This document shows, in pieces, positions 38,160-48,307 of a stretch of DNA of 64,000 nucleotides. Source of the DNA: Paenarthrobacter aurescens TC1 (GTDB taxonomy: Bacteria; Actinomycetota; Actinomycetes; Actinomycetales; Micrococcaceae). Location: contig CP000474.1 in NCBI GenBank assembly GCA_000014925.1, positions 2,418,001-2,482,000 on the forward strand, read 5' to 3'. Every line of letters begins with the position of its first letter. Positions within the stretch are counted from its first letter, which is position 1. The position numbers and the translations under genes are program-made. The notes beneath the pieces are model-generated. The model had not been told where the DNA came from. It saw only the letters and a program-made list of their open reading frames with translations, and did not search any database.

Positions 38160-38426
38160 AGTGCTGGCCTCAAGGCCTTTTCTCCTCCGGTTGGTTCGTA
38201 ATAACGCCATCGATTCGACATTCGTGGCCGCTCAAAGGCGCCAGCCCGGATGCCGGAATGTCTTCAATCCTACGCCAGCCCGGCCTGCGATGAGCCTCAA
38301 CCGACGGCAACATCCGGGCCGGGGCCGTCATGTCAGACATATTGTCTCAACTCGGCATCAAGCGGGTATCAATCATGTTTCAGTTGGCCCCGGTCCGCCC
38401 AATCCCGGCCGGCCGCCGTCGACGAT

Positions 38427-39461
38427 GTGCCAAGCTGGCATAGCGGGTGGCAGCAGCACCCTGCGGCCCGGCTTCTGCGGCTGGGGCCGCCAAGAGACAT
38501 ACGGCAAGGCAGGAAACCCATCACAAAGCCAGTAAGCATAGGGAACGGCGCGCGCAGAGGGACGAAATCCGTCATCGCCGCGCCGGCGATGCTTGCTGTC
38601 CTGTTGCTGACCGGTTGCATCGCCAATGGCGGCGGTAGCCAAGCAATCACGAGTTCACCACCTGTTACTGTCCAGGATGCCCCGGCCAGCCATGCCCCGC
38701 TGGAGACCACACAGGCTTCCACCAAAATCCCGGTCTACTGGATTGGCCGCAGCAAGGAAGAGGTTTACCTCTACCGCGAGTTCAGGGACATTTCCAGCGA
38801 TGGAAACCCCGTGACTACAGCGCTCCGGATCATGATGGCTGAGAAACCCCTGGACCACGACTTCTTCACGCCTTGGCAGGACCCGGGAAGCCTCGCCACG
38901 TCCATCTCGGGCAAGAACGTGATTACCGTGGATATTTCGCGGGACGCCTTTAATTCAAACCTCGACGCCGGAATGGCACATCGCGCCGTTCAGCAGTTGG
39001 TCTATACAGCTACGGCAGCAGCCTCGTCCTCGGGACTTATCAACTCCGGCCAGCAGATCCAAGTAGTCATTTTGGTTGACGGGCACAAGGACTACATGGC
39101 GTTCGGGCAGGTGCAGCTCGGCCAACCCATGGAGCGGAACGCATCTTTGGTGGCACCGCTGTGGATTATCGATCCGCAGGAGGAAACATCCTTGCCCGCG
39201 GGTGTAGTCAAATTCAATGGCCGCAGCACCGACAGCTCAAGGCCGGTCAGCTGGCAGATCCTCCAAGACGACGGCAAGGGCGAAAAGACCAGCCTGCTCA
39301 CAGGCCAGACCAAGGCAACCGGTGAGCCGGGACAATATGGTCTTTTCACTTTCAGCGCCACGCTGAAGACCGGAAAGTATGAGCTGCGGGTTTCACAAGT
39401 CGATGAAGCGGGCGCAACCATCGAAACGAGCACCGATACCCGCTTGTTCAACGTCGGTTAG
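38427..39461 (+). CDS. GerMN-domain lipoprotein with Gmad2 domain; start uncertain
   Basis: A lipobox (MLAVLLLTGC) is followed by a Ser/Thr-rich linker, a GerMN domain (TKIPVYWIGRSKEEVYLYREF ... NVITVDISRDAF ... QQLVYTAT) and a C-terminal Gmad2 Ig-like domain (APLWIIDPQEETSLPAGVV to TRLFNVG). Such proteins are cell-surface lipoproteins of unknown role in Actinobacteria, related to sporulation proteins but present in non-sporulating species. No usual start codon lies at the expected place, about 25-30 codons before the lipobox Cys. GTG 38427 is the nearest upstream, ATG 38589 leaves only nine residues before the Cys, and ATC 38518 has AGGAAA just upstream. Confidence 0.75.
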   Translation: MPSWHSGWQQHPAARLLRLGPPRDIRQGRKPITKPVSIGNGARRGTKSVIAAPAMLAVLLLTGCIANGGGSQAITSSPPVTVQDAPASHAPLETTQASTKIPVYWIGRSKEEVYLYREFRDISSDGNPVTTALRIMMAEKPLDHDFFTPWQDPGSLATSISGKNVITVDISRDAFNSNLDAGMAHRAVQQLVYTATAAASSSGLINSGQQIQVVILVDGHKDYMAFGQVQLGQPMERNASLVAPLWIIDPQEETSLPAGVVKFNGRSTDSSRPVSWQILQDDGKGEKTSLLTGQTKATGEPGQYGLFTFSATLKTGKYELRVSQVDEAGATIETSTDTRLFNVG

Positions 39462-39473
39462 TCTGCGGGCTGA

Positions 39474-40241
39474 CTACCAGCGGCCCAGAACGTCGCTGGC
39501 AAGAACGACGGCGGCTGGTCCCGCCGTCGACGACCGCAAGACATGGTGACCCAAGAGGGCCGTCACCGCGCCCGAGTCGCTGAGCCGAGTTACTTCACGC
39601 GGTGAGATTCCGCCCTCAGGTCCCACGATCAAGAGAACTTCGCGCGGCTTACCTTCGTTAGGTAACGCCGCCAACTCTTCAAGGACAGTTCTCAGGGGGT
39701 TCTTGGCGTCTTCATGCAGGATGATGGCCATGTCAGCGTCCGCTACGGCCTTGGCCAAAGCAACGGTATCCACAATGGACCGCACCTCGGGAATCCAGGC
39801 ACGCCGCGCCTGCTTGGCCGCGGCTGTGACCACCGACTGCCACTTCGCATGTGCTTTGGCGGCCCTCTCACCCTTCCACCGCACGATTGCACGCTCGGAC
39901 TGCCAGGGGATAACAGCATCTATGCCGAGTTCCGTGGCAGTCTCGATGGCGAGTTCGTCGCGGTCGCCTTTAGCCAGGGCCTGGACCAGCACCAGCCGGA
40001 CCTCCGGTTGCTCCTCGAACAGCACTTCGGAGGCCTTAACCGTCAAGGTGCTGGATCCGGCGTCGACCACTGTCCCTGTCAGCCGCACGCCGGCACCATC
40101 TGCAATATCCACGGGCTCGCCTGTGGTCAGGCGCTTAACCGTGACAGCATGCCGGGCCTCTGCACCCTCGAGGACGAAGGTGGAACCAGGGACTACCTGA
40201 CCGAGGGAACCCGCCGGCGTGAAGAAAACAGGATTGCTCAC
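39474..40241 (-). CDS. rsmE: 16S rRNA (uracil-1498-N3)-methyltransferase
   Basis: This 255-residue SPOUT-fold enzyme methylates U1498 of 16S rRNA. Signatures are the N-terminal PUA-like FVLEGAEARHAVTVKRLTTGE, ALAKGDRDELAIETATELGID, and the knot motifs LLIVGPEGGISPREV and HHVLRSSTAGPAAVVLAS. It follows dnaJ by 2 nt, the usual hrcA-dnaJ-rsmE order. It is convergent with the lipoprotein gene 12 bp away. Confidence 0.95.
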   Translation of the reverse strand: MSNPVFFTPAGSLGQVVPGSTFVLEGAEARHAVTVKRLTTGEPVDIADGAGVRLTGTVVDAGSSTLTVKASEVLFEEQPEVRLVLVQALAKGDRDELAIETATELGIDAVIPWQSERAIVRWKGERAAKAHAKWQSVVTAAAKQARRAWIPEVRSIVDTVALAKAVADADMAIILHEDAKNPLRTVLEELAALPNEGKPREVLLIVGPEGGISPREVTRLSDSGAVTALLGHHVLRSSTAGPAAVVLASDVLGRW

Positions 40242-40243
40242 TG

Positions 40244-41371
40244 CTATAGGTTACCGAGCTTGTCCCGCAGCTTTGCGAACATACCGCCGCTGGCCACAAG
40301 CTTTCCTTCCGTAAACTGCTCGCCACGCAGCTTGGCCAGCTGCTGCAAGAGTTCTTCCTGGGCGGGGTCGAGCTTGCTGGGCGTCTCCACATGCAGGTGC
40401 ACCTTGAGGTCGCCACGGCCGTAGCCCCGGAGGTGCGTGACACCCAGGCCGCGGAGGGTAATGACTTCTCCCGATTGCGTGCCGGCCTTCACATCAATGT
40501 CCTGTGCGCCGTCGAAAGTGTCCAGCTGCAGCTCGGTTCCCAGCGCGGCCGCCGTCATGGGCACGCTGAGCGTGGCGTGAAGGTCGTCGCCTTCACGCAT
40601 GAACATGGCGTCGTTGTTAACCCGGATCTCTACATAGAGGTCACCTGCAGGACCACCTGCGGGCCCCGCTTCGCCCTGTCCGGACAGCTGGATGCGCGTA
40701 CCGGTTGCGACGCCTGCCGGGACCTTGATGGTGAGGGAACGGCGGCTGCGGATACGGCCCTGCCCGTTGCACTCGTTGCAGGGATCCTTGATGACGGTGC
40801 CGAAGCCTTCGCAGGAACCGCAGGGGGCGGTGGTCATGACCTGGCCGAGGATGGATCGGACAGCCCGCTGAACCTGGCCACTGCCACCGCAAATGTCGCA
40901 GCGCTCCGGATGGGTGCCCGGGCGGCAGCAGCTGCCATCACAGGTGGGGCAGACAACGGCGGTGTCCACTTCAAGCTTCTTGTTGACGCCGAACACGGCG
41001 TCCTTCAGGTCGATGCGGACGCTGATGAGCGCGTCCTGGCCGCGACGGACACGGGAGGCCGGTCCACCGTGGCCACCGCCTCCACCAAAGAAGGTGTCGA
41101 AGATGTCCTGGAACGCGAAACCCTGGCCGGAATAGCCGCCACCGAAACCGTTGTCGGTGCCGTTCTCATTGCCCGTGGCGTCGTAGACCCGGCGTTTCTG
41201 GGGGTCTGACAACACTTCGTAAGCGTGGGTCACGGCCTTGAACTGTTCCGCGACATCCTCACCGGGGTTTACGTCGGGGTGCAGTTTCCGCGCCAACTTG
41301 CGGTACGCCTTTTTGATCTCTTCCCCGGTGGCTTCCGGCGAGACTCCCAAAACGTCATAGTGGCTGCTCAA
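40244..41371 (-). CDS. dnaJ: chaperone DnaJ
   Basis: The 375-residue Hsp40 co-chaperone has the J domain with HPD (KLHPDVNP), a Gly/Phe-rich linker (about 72-105), the zinc domain with [22 protein letters not shown] and CNECNGQG, and two C-terminal substrate domains. Lying next to hrcA, it is the DnaJ2-type copy under heat-shock control. It follows hrcA after 50 bp. Confidence 0.96.
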   Translation of the reverse strand: MSSHYDVLGVSPEATGEEIKKAYRKLARKLHPDVNPGEDVAEQFKAVTHAYEVLSDPQKRRVYDATGNENGTDNGFGGGYSGQGFAFQDIFDTFFGGGGGHGGPASRVRRGQDALISVRIDLKDAVFGVNKKLEVDTAVVCPTCDGSCCRPGTHPERCDICGGSGQVQRAVRSILGQVMTTAPCGSCEGFGTVIKDPCNECNGQGRIRSRRSLTIKVPAGVATGTRIQLSGQGEAGPAGGPAGDLYVEIRVNNDAMFMREGDDLHATLSVPMTAAALGTELQLDTFDGAQDIDVKAGTQSGEVITLRGLGVTHLRGYGRGDLKVHLHVETPSKLDPAQEELLQQLAKLRGEQFTEGKLVASGGMFAKLRDKLGNL

Positions 41372-41421
41372 AGTCGGTATCTCTTCCTTGTTGTACTGCG
41401 GATGTTTCCTCGGACCGGTGT

Positions 41422-42429
41422 TCAGCCGCCGAGAATGCGGGAAAAGTAACGGGCCACGGCACGAACGGCTGCCATGGTGGTGGGATAGTCCATGCGTGTG
41501 GGACCGAGAATCCCCACCTTGGCGCCGGAGCCGTAGCCCGTAGCCACGACGGATGCCTCAGCCAAGCCGTCGTACGGATTCTCGCGTCCAATGCTCACAG
41601 TGACTCCGCGGGGGTCATCCCCCATATCGGACAACAACCGGAGCATGACAACTTGTTCCTCGAGTGCTTCCAGCACGGGACCGATGCTCAGGGGGAAATC
41701 CACGTTGGAGCGCGCAAGGTTGGCCGTTCCTGCCATCAGGATGCGCTCTTCTCGGCTGGTGTCACTGAGCGATTGGAGTCCTTGGGCCAACGTCTGCGCC
41801 AGGCTGCGGAGCTCCGGCGGGCACAGGGCAACTACCGATGGGAGCACCTGCGGCAAGAGAGCCAGTTGCGTGGCGGCAATGCTGCCGAGGAAGCGGGACC
41901 TCAGGAGCATCAAGGCTTCGTTGCTTACGTCCGAGCCGGCGTCGATGACCTTCTGCCCTACGCTGCCGGTGTCCGCGATGAGGACCACGAGCACCTGCTT
42001 TGGGCCCAACAGGACGAACTCCACGTGACGGACCAGTGCGCGGTTGGAATGCGGATACTGCACGACGGCCACCTGATTGGTCAGCTGCGACAGGAGCCTT
42101 ACGGTGCGCTCCAGGATGTCGTCAACCTCATCGGGGCCCTCTAGCAACGAATGGATGGCCCTGCGTTCGGCGGCCGAGAGCGGCTTTACCTGCGAAATGC
42201 GGTCGACGAACAGGCGGTAGCCCTTGTCCGTAGGGATTCTCCCTGCACTGGTGTGGGGGGCCGCGATGAGGCCTTCCTCTTCCAAGACAGCCATGTCGTT
42301 CCTGATGGTGGCACTGGAAACGCCAAGATGGTGCCGCTCCACGAGGGCCTTCGAACCGACAGGTTCCCTGGAATGCACGTAATCCTCAACGATGGCACGC
42401 AGCACCTCAAGCTTGCGCGGCTCACTCAT
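41422..42429 (-). CDS. hrcA: heat-inducible transcription repressor HrcA
   Basis: HrcA binds CIRCE operators and represses chaperone operons. The 335-residue protein has an N-terminal winged helix ([20 protein letters not shown] ... [19 protein letters not shown]), the [10 protein letters not shown] element and a GAF-like dimer domain ending in [20 protein letters not shown]. The start is ATG 42429, with GGAGGTGGAG upstream. A CIRCE element lies 72 bp upstream, so the operon is autoregulated. Confidence 0.97.
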   Translation of the reverse strand: MSEPRKLEVLRAIVEDYVHSREPVGSKALVERHHLGVSSATIRNDMAVLEEEGLIAAPHTSAGRIPTDKGYRLFVDRISQVKPLSAAERRAIHSLLEGPDEVDDILERTVRLLSQLTNQVAVVQYPHSNRALVRHVEFVLLGPKQVLVVLIADTGSVGQKVIDAGSDVSNEALMLLRSRFLGSIAATQLALLPQVLPSVVALCPPELRSLAQTLAQGLQSLSDTSREERILMAGTANLARSNVDFPLSIGPVLEALEEQVVMLRLLSDMGDDPRGVTVSIGRENPYDGLAEASVVATGYGSGAKVGILGPTRMDYPTTMAAVRAVARYFSRILGG

Positions 42430-42500
42430 TGCTCCACCTCCTGACGACTGCCATGGTCCCTGGGACCGGTCAACGCGGGATCTCAATCGGACCACCACAC

Positions 42501-42527
42501 TTAGCACTCAACATGCCCAAGTGCTAA
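42501..42527 (-). promoter_or_regulatory. CIRCE element upstream of hrcA
   Basis: TTAGCACTC (42501-42509) and AAGTGCTAA (42519-42527) are separated by 9 bp. The consensus is TTAGCACTC-N9-GAGTGCTAA, so only one base differs. Confidence 0.95.
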
Positions 42528-42620
42528 CAAGTCTAGTATGAGCCACCCCGTTGCTAGCATTGAAACCTGCCGCGGCCGGCTTCGGCCCGCACCATAAACC
42601 AGCACAAAGGTAGGAATCCC

Positions 42621-43472
42621 TTGGCTTTCGACAATTGGGGACCGCAGGATCTGTCCGCTCCAGCCAAAAAGCAGCTGCCGGAAGTAGCCGTCCAGCGGGG
42701 AATGGTCCTCGAGGACGTCCAGTCCGGCTGGGTGGGCGAAGTCACCCGCGTTGAGAAATCGGGCGGAATGCATGTGGTCTCCCTTGAGGACCGGCGCGGA
42801 AAAACCAAATCTTTCAAGCTCGGATACGGGTTCCTATTGGAGGGCCAGGCCATACGGCTTATGCCTCCTGCTGCCCGCCCTGCCGCCTCTGCCGCCCCTT
42901 CCACCCGGACAGCCTCCGGATCCGTGAGGGTACAGGGCCAACGTGCCCAGGTGGCCAAGGCGAGCCGCGTCTGGGTGGAAGGAAAGCACGACGCCGAACT
43001 CGTCGAGAAGGTCTGGGGTGACGATCTGCGCGTGGAAGGCATCGTCGTGGAGCCATTGCATGGCGTAGACGACCTGAAGTCGGCCATCGCTGCCTTCAAC
43101 CCCGGGCCGGGTCGCCGACTCGGCATCTTGGTGGACCACCTTGTCCCCGGCTCCAAAGAGTCGCGCATCGCAGCCGATGCCATGACGGTACCGGGGGCTG
43201 CAGGAAACGTTTTGATTGTCGGCCACCCCTACGTGGACGTCTGGCAGGCCATCCGGCCAAAGGTCCTGGGCATTGAGGCATGGCCGGAAGTCCCCCGCGG
43301 GATCGACTGGAAGACGGGAATCCTCAGCGCGTTCGGCTGGCCCCACGACACGGCCGAGGACATAGGCTTGGGCTGGCAACGTCTCCTTGGTGCAGTACGC
43401 ACGTATGCCGACCTCGAGGCATCGCTGCTGGGACGCGTTGAGGAAGTCATCGATTTCCTGACAGTTCCCTGA
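42621..43472 (+). CDS. DUF3097 domain protein
   Basis: This 283-residue actinobacterial protein of unknown function matches DUF3097. After an N-terminal SH3-like segment (VQRGMVLEDVQSGWVGEVTRVEKSGG) and an Ala/Pro linker comes a conserved Toprim-like core (RVWVEGKHDAELVEKVWGDDLR ... RLGILVDHLVPGSKESRIA ... VLIVGHPYVDVWQAI). The EGKHD and DHLVPGSKE motifs resemble a Toprim metal site, which is inference. The TTG start at 42621 has AGGTAGG upstream. It is divergent from hrcA. Confidence 0.88.
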   Translation: MAFDNWGPQDLSAPAKKQLPEVAVQRGMVLEDVQSGWVGEVTRVEKSGGMHVVSLEDRRGKTKSFKLGYGFLLEGQAIRLMPPAARPAASAAPSTRTASGSVRVQGQRAQVAKASRVWVEGKHDAELVEKVWGDDLRVEGIVVEPLHGVDDLKSAIAAFNPGPGRRLGILVDHLVPGSKESRIAADAMTVPGAAGNVLIVGHPYVDVWQAIRPKVLGIEAWPEVPRGIDWKTGILSAFGWPHDTAEDIGLGWQRLLGAVRTYADLEASLLGRVEEVIDFLTVP

Positions 43473-43594
43473 GGCAACGTCCACGAAGGAACATCAACCA
43501 CCGTGTCAAAGGGGCGTTGGTCCCGGGAAGCACGTTGGGGCCGGTATTCTGGGACAGCAACACCGCAGCATCTTTACAGCAAAGGGAAGACACC

Positions 43595-44008
43595 GTGGCA
43601 GATAACGCTCCTGAAGAACCGGGCAGCGCCGCAGGCCGGCCCCAGTACCATGGCGCGCCTGCCAACGCACTACCGTTGACGGCCAGCGAGGACAGGCAGT
43701 GGGCTACGCTGGCCCACTTCGGCGGCATCCTGGGATGCCTGCCGTCCCTTCTGATCTACTTGATTTTCCGGGATCGCGGGCCGTTCACCGCGCAGGAATC
43801 AAAAGAAGCCCTGAACTTCACGCTGCCTCCCACCATCGCTGCAGTGCTGGCCAACATCCTGGTGCTGCTGCCCGTGGTGGGCAACATCTTCGCCGTCATC
43901 GCCACGGCTATCTGGGTGGCACTGACGTGCTTCTCCGTCTCAGCGGGAATCCGGGTCAACCACGGGCAGCCTCACCGTTACAAGGTCAACCTGCGCTGGA
44001 TTAAGTAG
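43595..44008 (+). CDS. DUF4870 domain membrane protein
   Basis: The 137-residue protein has a Pro/Ala-rich N-terminus, the family start ASEDRQWATLAHFGGILGCLPSLLIYLIF, AQESKEALNF and a hydrophobic end with two or three membrane helices. It ends in GQPHRYKVNLRWIK. DUF4870 (Tic20-like) has no settled function in bacteria. The start is GTG 43595 with AAAGGGAAG about 7 nt upstream; frames from 43517 have no such site. Confidence 0.85.
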   Translation: MADNAPEEPGSAAGRPQYHGAPANALPLTASEDRQWATLAHFGGILGCLPSLLIYLIFRDRGPFTAQESKEALNFTLPPTIAAVLANILVLLPVVGNIFAVIATAIWVALTCFSVSAGIRVNHGQPHRYKVNLRWIK

Positions 44009-44010
44009 CC

Positions 44011-44037
44011 CGCCCTCCCTCTCCAGAGGGGAGGGCG
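44011..44037. terminator. hairpin between DUF4870 gene and hemW
   Basis: CGCCCTCC pairs with GGAGGGCG, with further inner pairing of CTCT with AGAG around a bulge. It lies between two convergent stops, and neither side has a strong T run. Confidence 0.6.
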
Positions 44038-44043
44038 CAGAGG

Positions 44044-45273
44044 TTAGTCGGGAAGAATCCTTCGGACTACGGCGTCAGCCAAGAGCCGACCCTTCAGGGT
44101 CAAGACCAGGCGACCCTTGAATGCCTGCACCGGGTCAACCAGTTCGTCGGCAATCAGCCCGGCCATCGCATGCCGTCCGATCGCGTCCAAGGCGTCCACG
44201 GACAACCCTGTTCCAAGCCGCGCTTCAAGCATGATGCGCTCAACTTCCCGGGTTTCGACGTCGAGGGTTTCCCGTCCGGCAGCCGGTGAGGTTCCGCTCC
44301 CGAGCCGTGAGGCATACGCCGTGGGGTGCTTGACGTTCCACCATCGGACACCCCCCACGTGGGAGTGGGCTCCGGGGCCGATGCCCCACCAGTCATCTCC
44401 GCGCCAATAGGCAAGATTATGCCGGCAAGCCTGTTCCGGCGTCCGGGACCAATTGCTGACCTCGTACCAGTTCAAGCCCGCTTCAGAGATCATCTTGTCG
44501 GCCAACTCGTACTTGGAGGCGTGGTCGTCATCGTCAATACCGGGTACTTCGCCGCGACGTATCTGGGCCGCAAGTTTGGTGCCGTCCTCCACAATCAACG
44601 CGTAGGCACTGATGTGATCTGGTTGGTACGAGAGCGCAGTTTCGAGTGACAGCTGCCAGTCGGCCATGGACTCTCCGGGCGTGCCGTAAATGAGGTCAAG
44701 GCTAACTGCCAGGCCGGCTTCGCGCGCCCACTGCACAACGAGTGGCACACGGCTGGGCGTATGGGTGCGGTCCAGTACCTTCAGAACGTGCGGAACCGCG
44801 GATTGCATGCCGAAGGAGACCCTGGTGAATCCGGCATCAGCCAACACTCTGAGGGATTCAGGTGTCACCGAATCTGGATTCGCCTCGGTTGTCACCTCGG
44901 CGCCGGGCTCCAGGCCCCAATGGCCGACGGCGGCACGCAGGATCCGCGCCAGGTCTTCCGCCGGGAGGAGCGTTGGGGTACCACCGCCAAAGAAGACAGT
45001 GCTGAGGGGACGTCGAGGCAAACCGGAGGCGTCAAGTGCCAGAGAGGCGAAGTCCAGCTCGGATACGGCCGTGGAAGCGTAGGCGTCCTGCGATGCACCG
45101 CCACCGAGTTCGGTTGCAGTGTAGGTGTTGAAATCGCAATAGCCACACCGCACGGCACAGAACGGTATGTGGACATAGAGCCCGAACTTGCGGTGCTCGA
45201 CGCCGGCCAACACCTGCGGAGGCAATATGCCATCCGCAGGTGCCGGGTCGCCCAAAGGTAGGACGCTGGGCAT
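44044..45273 (-). CDS. hemW: radical SAM haem chaperone HemW
   Basis: The 409-residue protein is of the oxygen-independent coproporphyrinogen oxidase-like group. The radical SAM cluster motif is CAVRCGYCDF (CxxxCxxC), preceded by YVHIPF. GGGTPTLLPAEDL, EANPDSVT and GVSFGMQS-like segments follow, with a C-terminal HemN_C-like winged region (EARLGTGLSVDAL). These proteins bind haem and deliver it to respiratory enzymes and are usually not true HemN, which carries an additional N-terminal Cys. The gene abuts lepA (0 bp). Confidence 0.92.
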   Translation of the reverse strand: MPSVLPLGDPAPADGILPPQVLAGVEHRKFGLYVHIPFCAVRCGYCDFNTYTATELGGGASQDAYASTAVSELDFASLALDASGLPRRPLSTVFFGGGTPTLLPAEDLARILRAAVGHWGLEPGAEVTTEANPDSVTPESLRVLADAGFTRVSFGMQSAVPHVLKVLDRTHTPSRVPLVVQWAREAGLAVSLDLIYGTPGESMADWQLSLETALSYQPDHISAYALIVEDGTKLAAQIRRGEVPGIDDDDHASKYELADKMISEAGLNWYEVSNWSRTPEQACRHNLAYWRGDDWWGIGPGAHSHVGGVRWWNVKHPTAYASRLGSGTSPAAGRETLDVETREVERIMLEARLGTGLSVDALDAIGRHAMAGLIADELVDPVQAFKGRLVLTLKGRLLADAVVRRILPD

Positions 45274-47127
45274 CTACTTCTTGGCCTTGTCCTTGGACTC
45301 GTCAGTGGTCAGGGCTGCAATGAATGCCTCTTGGGGCACCTCCACGCGGCCCACCATCTTCATGCGCTTCTTGCCCTCCTTCTGCTTCTCGAGCAGCTTG
45401 CGCTTACGGGTGATGTCACCGCCGTAGCACTTGGCAAGAACGTCCTTACGGATGGCCCGGATGCTCTCACGGGCAATGATGCGGGATCCGATGGCGGCCT
45501 GGATGGGTACCTCGAATTGCTGCCTCGGAATAAGCTCACGGAGCTTCCCCGTCATCATCACACCGTAGGCGTAGGCCTTGTCACGGTGGGTGATGGCGCT
45601 GAAAGCATCCACTTGCTCACCCTGCAGCAGGATGTCCACCTTGACCAGGTCCGCCACCTGCTCGCCATCGGCCTTCCAGTCCAGCGATGCGTAGCCGCGG
45701 GTCTTGGACTTCAGGAGGTCGAAGAAGTCGAACACAATCTCAGCCAGCGGGATCCAATAGCGAAGCTCCACGCGGTCTTCGGACAGGTAGTCCATCCCGC
45801 GCATCTGGCCACGGCGACTCTGGCACAGTTCCATGATGGAACCCACGAACTCGTTGGGCGCCAGGATGGTTGCGGACACCATTGGTTCACGGACCTCGGA
45901 GATCTTGCCCGTGGGGTACTCGCTGGGGTTGGTGACGTGGATGACCTTCTTGTCCTCAAGGGTCACCTCGTACTCCACGTTGGGAGCAGTTGAGATGAGG
46001 TCGAGGTTGTACTCGCGTTCGAGGCGCTCACGCGTGATTTCGAGGTGCAGCAAGCCGAGGAACCCTACGCGGAAGCCGAAGCCCAGCGCTGCAGACGTCT
46101 CGGGCTCGTAAACCAGCGCGGCGTCGTTGAGCATCAGCTTTTCGAGGGCATCGCGGAGGACAGGGTAATCTGTGCCGTCCAGCGGGTAGAGACCGGAGAA
46201 GACCATCGGCTTGGCGTCGGCGTAGCCGCTGAGCGACTCCGAGGCCGGCTTGGCCAGGTTAGTGACAGTATCGCCAACCTTGGACTGGCGGACGTCCTTC
46301 ACACCTGTGATCAGGTACCCCACCTCGCCGACGCCCAGGCCCTTGGACGGTGTGGGCTCCGGGGAGCTGACACCAATCTCCAAGAGCTCATGCGTTGCCC
46401 GGGTGGACATCATCTGAATGCGTTCGCGCGGGTGAAGCATGCCGTCCACCACGCGGACGTAGGTGACCACGCCGCGGTAGGTGTCATAGACAGAGTCGAA
46501 AATCATGGCGCGGGCAGGAGCGTTGGGATCACCAACGGGCGCTGGAAGGTCGCGGACAATCTTGTCCAGCAACGCCTCCACGCCTACGCCGGTCTTGCCG
46601 GAAACCTTGAGGACATCCTCGGGGTCGCCACCAATGAGGTTGGCCAGTTCCGCCGCATACTTCTCGGGCTGCGCGGCCGGAAGGTCGATCTTGTTCAGCA
46701 CAGGAATGATGGTGAGGTTGTTTTCCATCGCCAAGTACAAGTTCGCGAGGGTTTGAGCCTCAATGCCCTGGGCCGCATCCACCAACAGCACTGCGCCTTC
46801 ACAAGCTGCCAAGGAACGGGAAACTTCGTAGGTGAAGTCGACGTGGCCGGGAGTATCGATCATGTTCAGCGCGTAGCTGTTGCCATCGAGTTCCCACGGC
46901 ATGCGAACAGCCTGGGACTTGATGGTGATGCCGCGCTCACGTTCGATATCCATACGGTCCAGATACTGGGCCTTCATGTCGCGTTGCTTAACGACGCCGG
47001 TGTACTGCAGCATGCGGTCGGCCAAGGTGGACTTACCGTGGTCAATGTGGGCAATGATGCAGAAGTTCCGGATGATGGCCGGATCTGTTGCGGCGGGCAC
47101 CGGTGCGGTGCGGGCCATGGGAGACAC
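45274..47127 (-). CDS. lepA: elongation factor 4
   Basis: EF4 is a ribosomal back-translocase and assembly GTPase. The 617-residue protein has G1 [16 protein letters not shown]2 [10 protein letters not shown]3 DTPGHVDF and G4 NKIDLP, EF-G-like domains II, III and V and the EF4-specific C-terminal domain. The start is GTG 47127, with AGGA 6-7 nt upstream; ATG 47118 is possible. lepA-hemW is the usual bacterial pair. Confidence 0.97.
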   Translation of the reverse strand: MSPMARTAPVPAATDPAIIRNFCIIAHIDHGKSTLADRMLQYTGVVKQRDMKAQYLDRMDIERERGITIKSQAVRMPWELDGNSYALNMIDTPGHVDFTYEVSRSLAACEGAVLLVDAAQGIEAQTLANLYLAMENNLTIIPVLNKIDLPAAQPEKYAAELANLIGGDPEDVLKVSGKTGVGVEALLDKIVRDLPAPVGDPNAPARAMIFDSVYDTYRGVVTYVRVVDGMLHPRERIQMMSTRATHELLEIGVSSPEPTPSKGLGVGEVGYLITGVKDVRQSKVGDTVTNLAKPASESLSGYADAKPMVFSGLYPLDGTDYPVLRDALEKLMLNDAALVYEPETSAALGFGFRVGFLGLLHLEITRERLEREYNLDLISTAPNVEYEVTLEDKKVIHVTNPSEYPTGKISEVREPMVSATILAPNEFVGSIMELCQSRRGQMRGMDYLSEDRVELRYWIPLAEIVFDFFDLLKSKTRGYASLDWKADGEQVADLVKVDILLQGEQVDAFSAITHRDKAYAYGVMMTGKLRELIPRQQFEVPIQAAIGSRIIARESIRAIRKDVLAKCYGGDITRKRKLLEKQKEGKKRMKMVGRVEVPQEAFIAALTTDESKDKAKK

Positions 47128-47285
47128 GCAGGATCCTTACTGTCGACACTCACACGGCAATTCCGCGACTGGGCATAGGCCAGCCGGAAAACGCCGCGCA
47201 TCTGATCCTCTAGTCTCCCATGAACCGGCGCTTCGCCGTACATTGCCTGCCGGGCGTCCGCAGTGGACGGTTGTAGCGTTGTCAC

Positions 47286-47834
47286 ATGGCTTTCGACTTG
47301 CGCCCCTTGGGCAAACTTCTCCTGCGATCATTCAAGGCGCTGGGAGGCAGCCGCACCAACGCCGGCACCCCCTTGGGCGCCCCCTCGAGCGCTCCGGGCA
47401 ATCAATCCCGGCGGACCGCCGTCGGGCACCCGCCCGGCTCCTACCCCGGGGACTTCCGCGGGGCCGTCAAAGTGAACTACTCCCCCAAGCCTGACGGCCA
47501 ACCGGATCCCGGGGAGATCGTATGGAGTTGGGTCCCTTACGAAGAGGATCACTCACGCGGTAAGGACCGGCCCGTCCTTCTTATTGGACGGGACGGCGGC
47601 TGGCTCCTGGGGCTGATGCTGACATCCAAAGACCACGACAACGGGAACAGGGCGGATGACTACGTCGATATTGGAGCGGGTTCCTGGGATCGACAGGGCC
47701 GGGCGAGTGAGATCAACGTAGGCCGCATCATCCGCCTGGATCCCGAGGCAATCCGGCGCGAAGGCGCAATCTTGGGGAAAACACCGTTTATGGAGGTCTC
47801 CCGGGCCGTGCGCGCCAGGCACGGTGGGAACTGA
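47286..47834 (+). CDS. PemK/MazF-family protein, no antitoxin partner seen
   Basis: The 182-residue protein has an N-terminal disordered part of about 60 residues, rich in Pro, Gly and Ser. The CcdB/PemK-like barrel follows (PGEIVWSWVPYEEDHSRGKDRPVLLIGRDGG ... LLGLMLTSKDHD ... INVGRIIRLDPEAI). MazF toxins cut mRNA, but this solitary actinobacterial form with a long N-terminal tail may not be toxic. No antitoxin-like reading frame lies on either side. TAGCGT ends 6 nt before the ATG, so it may be leaderless. Confidence 0.8.
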   Translation: MAFDLRPLGKLLLRSFKALGGSRTNAGTPLGAPSSAPGNQSRRTAVGHPPGSYPGDFRGAVKVNYSPKPDGQPDPGEIVWSWVPYEEDHSRGKDRPVLLIGRDGGWLLGLMLTSKDHDNGNRADDYVDIGAGSWDRQGRASEINVGRIIRLDPEAIRREGAILGKTPFMEVSRAVRARHGGN

Positions 47835-47882
47835 ACCGCCTGCAACTAAAACGACGAGTCGTGGGTGAGCCATACTTTCTGC

Positions 47883-48018
47883 TATCCTTTATAGCTGTGT
47901 GTCCGTGCAGGTCGACGGCCATACATGGTTGGCTGCCATAGGCATCCCCACGCCGCTCAGTCGATGGCCAACCTGAAAACCCTCTAGACCATTTCCGCAT
48001 TAAAAAGAGAGTTCATAC
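47883..48018 (+). promoter_or_regulatory. rpsT: promoter and structured 5' leader of rpsT
   Basis: Candidate -10 elements are TATCCT (47883-47888) and TATAGC (47890-47895), giving a leader of about 110-130 nt. Within it GGTTGGC (47927-47933) can pair with GCCAACC (47967-47973). A structured leader could allow feedback by S20, but this is not shown. Confidence 0.4.
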
Positions 48019-48279
48019 GTGGCTAATATCAAGTCCCAGAAGAAGCGCATCCTCACCAACGAGAAGGCTCGCCTGCGTAACAACGCTGTCAAGTCCGAGC
48101 TGAAGACGGCCATCCGCGCCGTCAACACCGCCGTTGAGTCTGCTGACAAGGATGCTGCTGGAACTGCACTTGTTGCTGCCAGCCGCAAGCTGGACAAGGC
48201 TGTCAGCAAGGGCGTTATTCACAAGAACAACGCTGCAAACCGCAAGTCGGCGATCTCCAAGAAGGTCAACGCACTCTAA
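48019..48279 (+). CDS. rpsT: 30S ribosomal protein S20
   Basis: The 86-residue primary 16S rRNA-binding protein is all helical and strongly basic: [20 protein letters not shown] at the start and [20 protein letters not shown] at the end. The start is GTG 48019 with GAGAG 8 nt upstream. It is a single gene with its own promoter and a strong terminator. Confidence 0.97.
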   Translation: MANIKSQKKRILTNEKARLRNNAVKSELKTAIRAVNTAVESADKDAAGTALVAASRKLDKAVSKGVIHKNNAANRKSAISKKVNAL

Positions 48280-48307
48280 GGTTTTTCCAGTTCGACTGAG
48301 CTGATCA

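Noticed and set aside
47983..47991. TCTAGACCA in the rpsT leader as a dre site
   Set aside because: Only the right half of the DasR element is present; the left half does not match.
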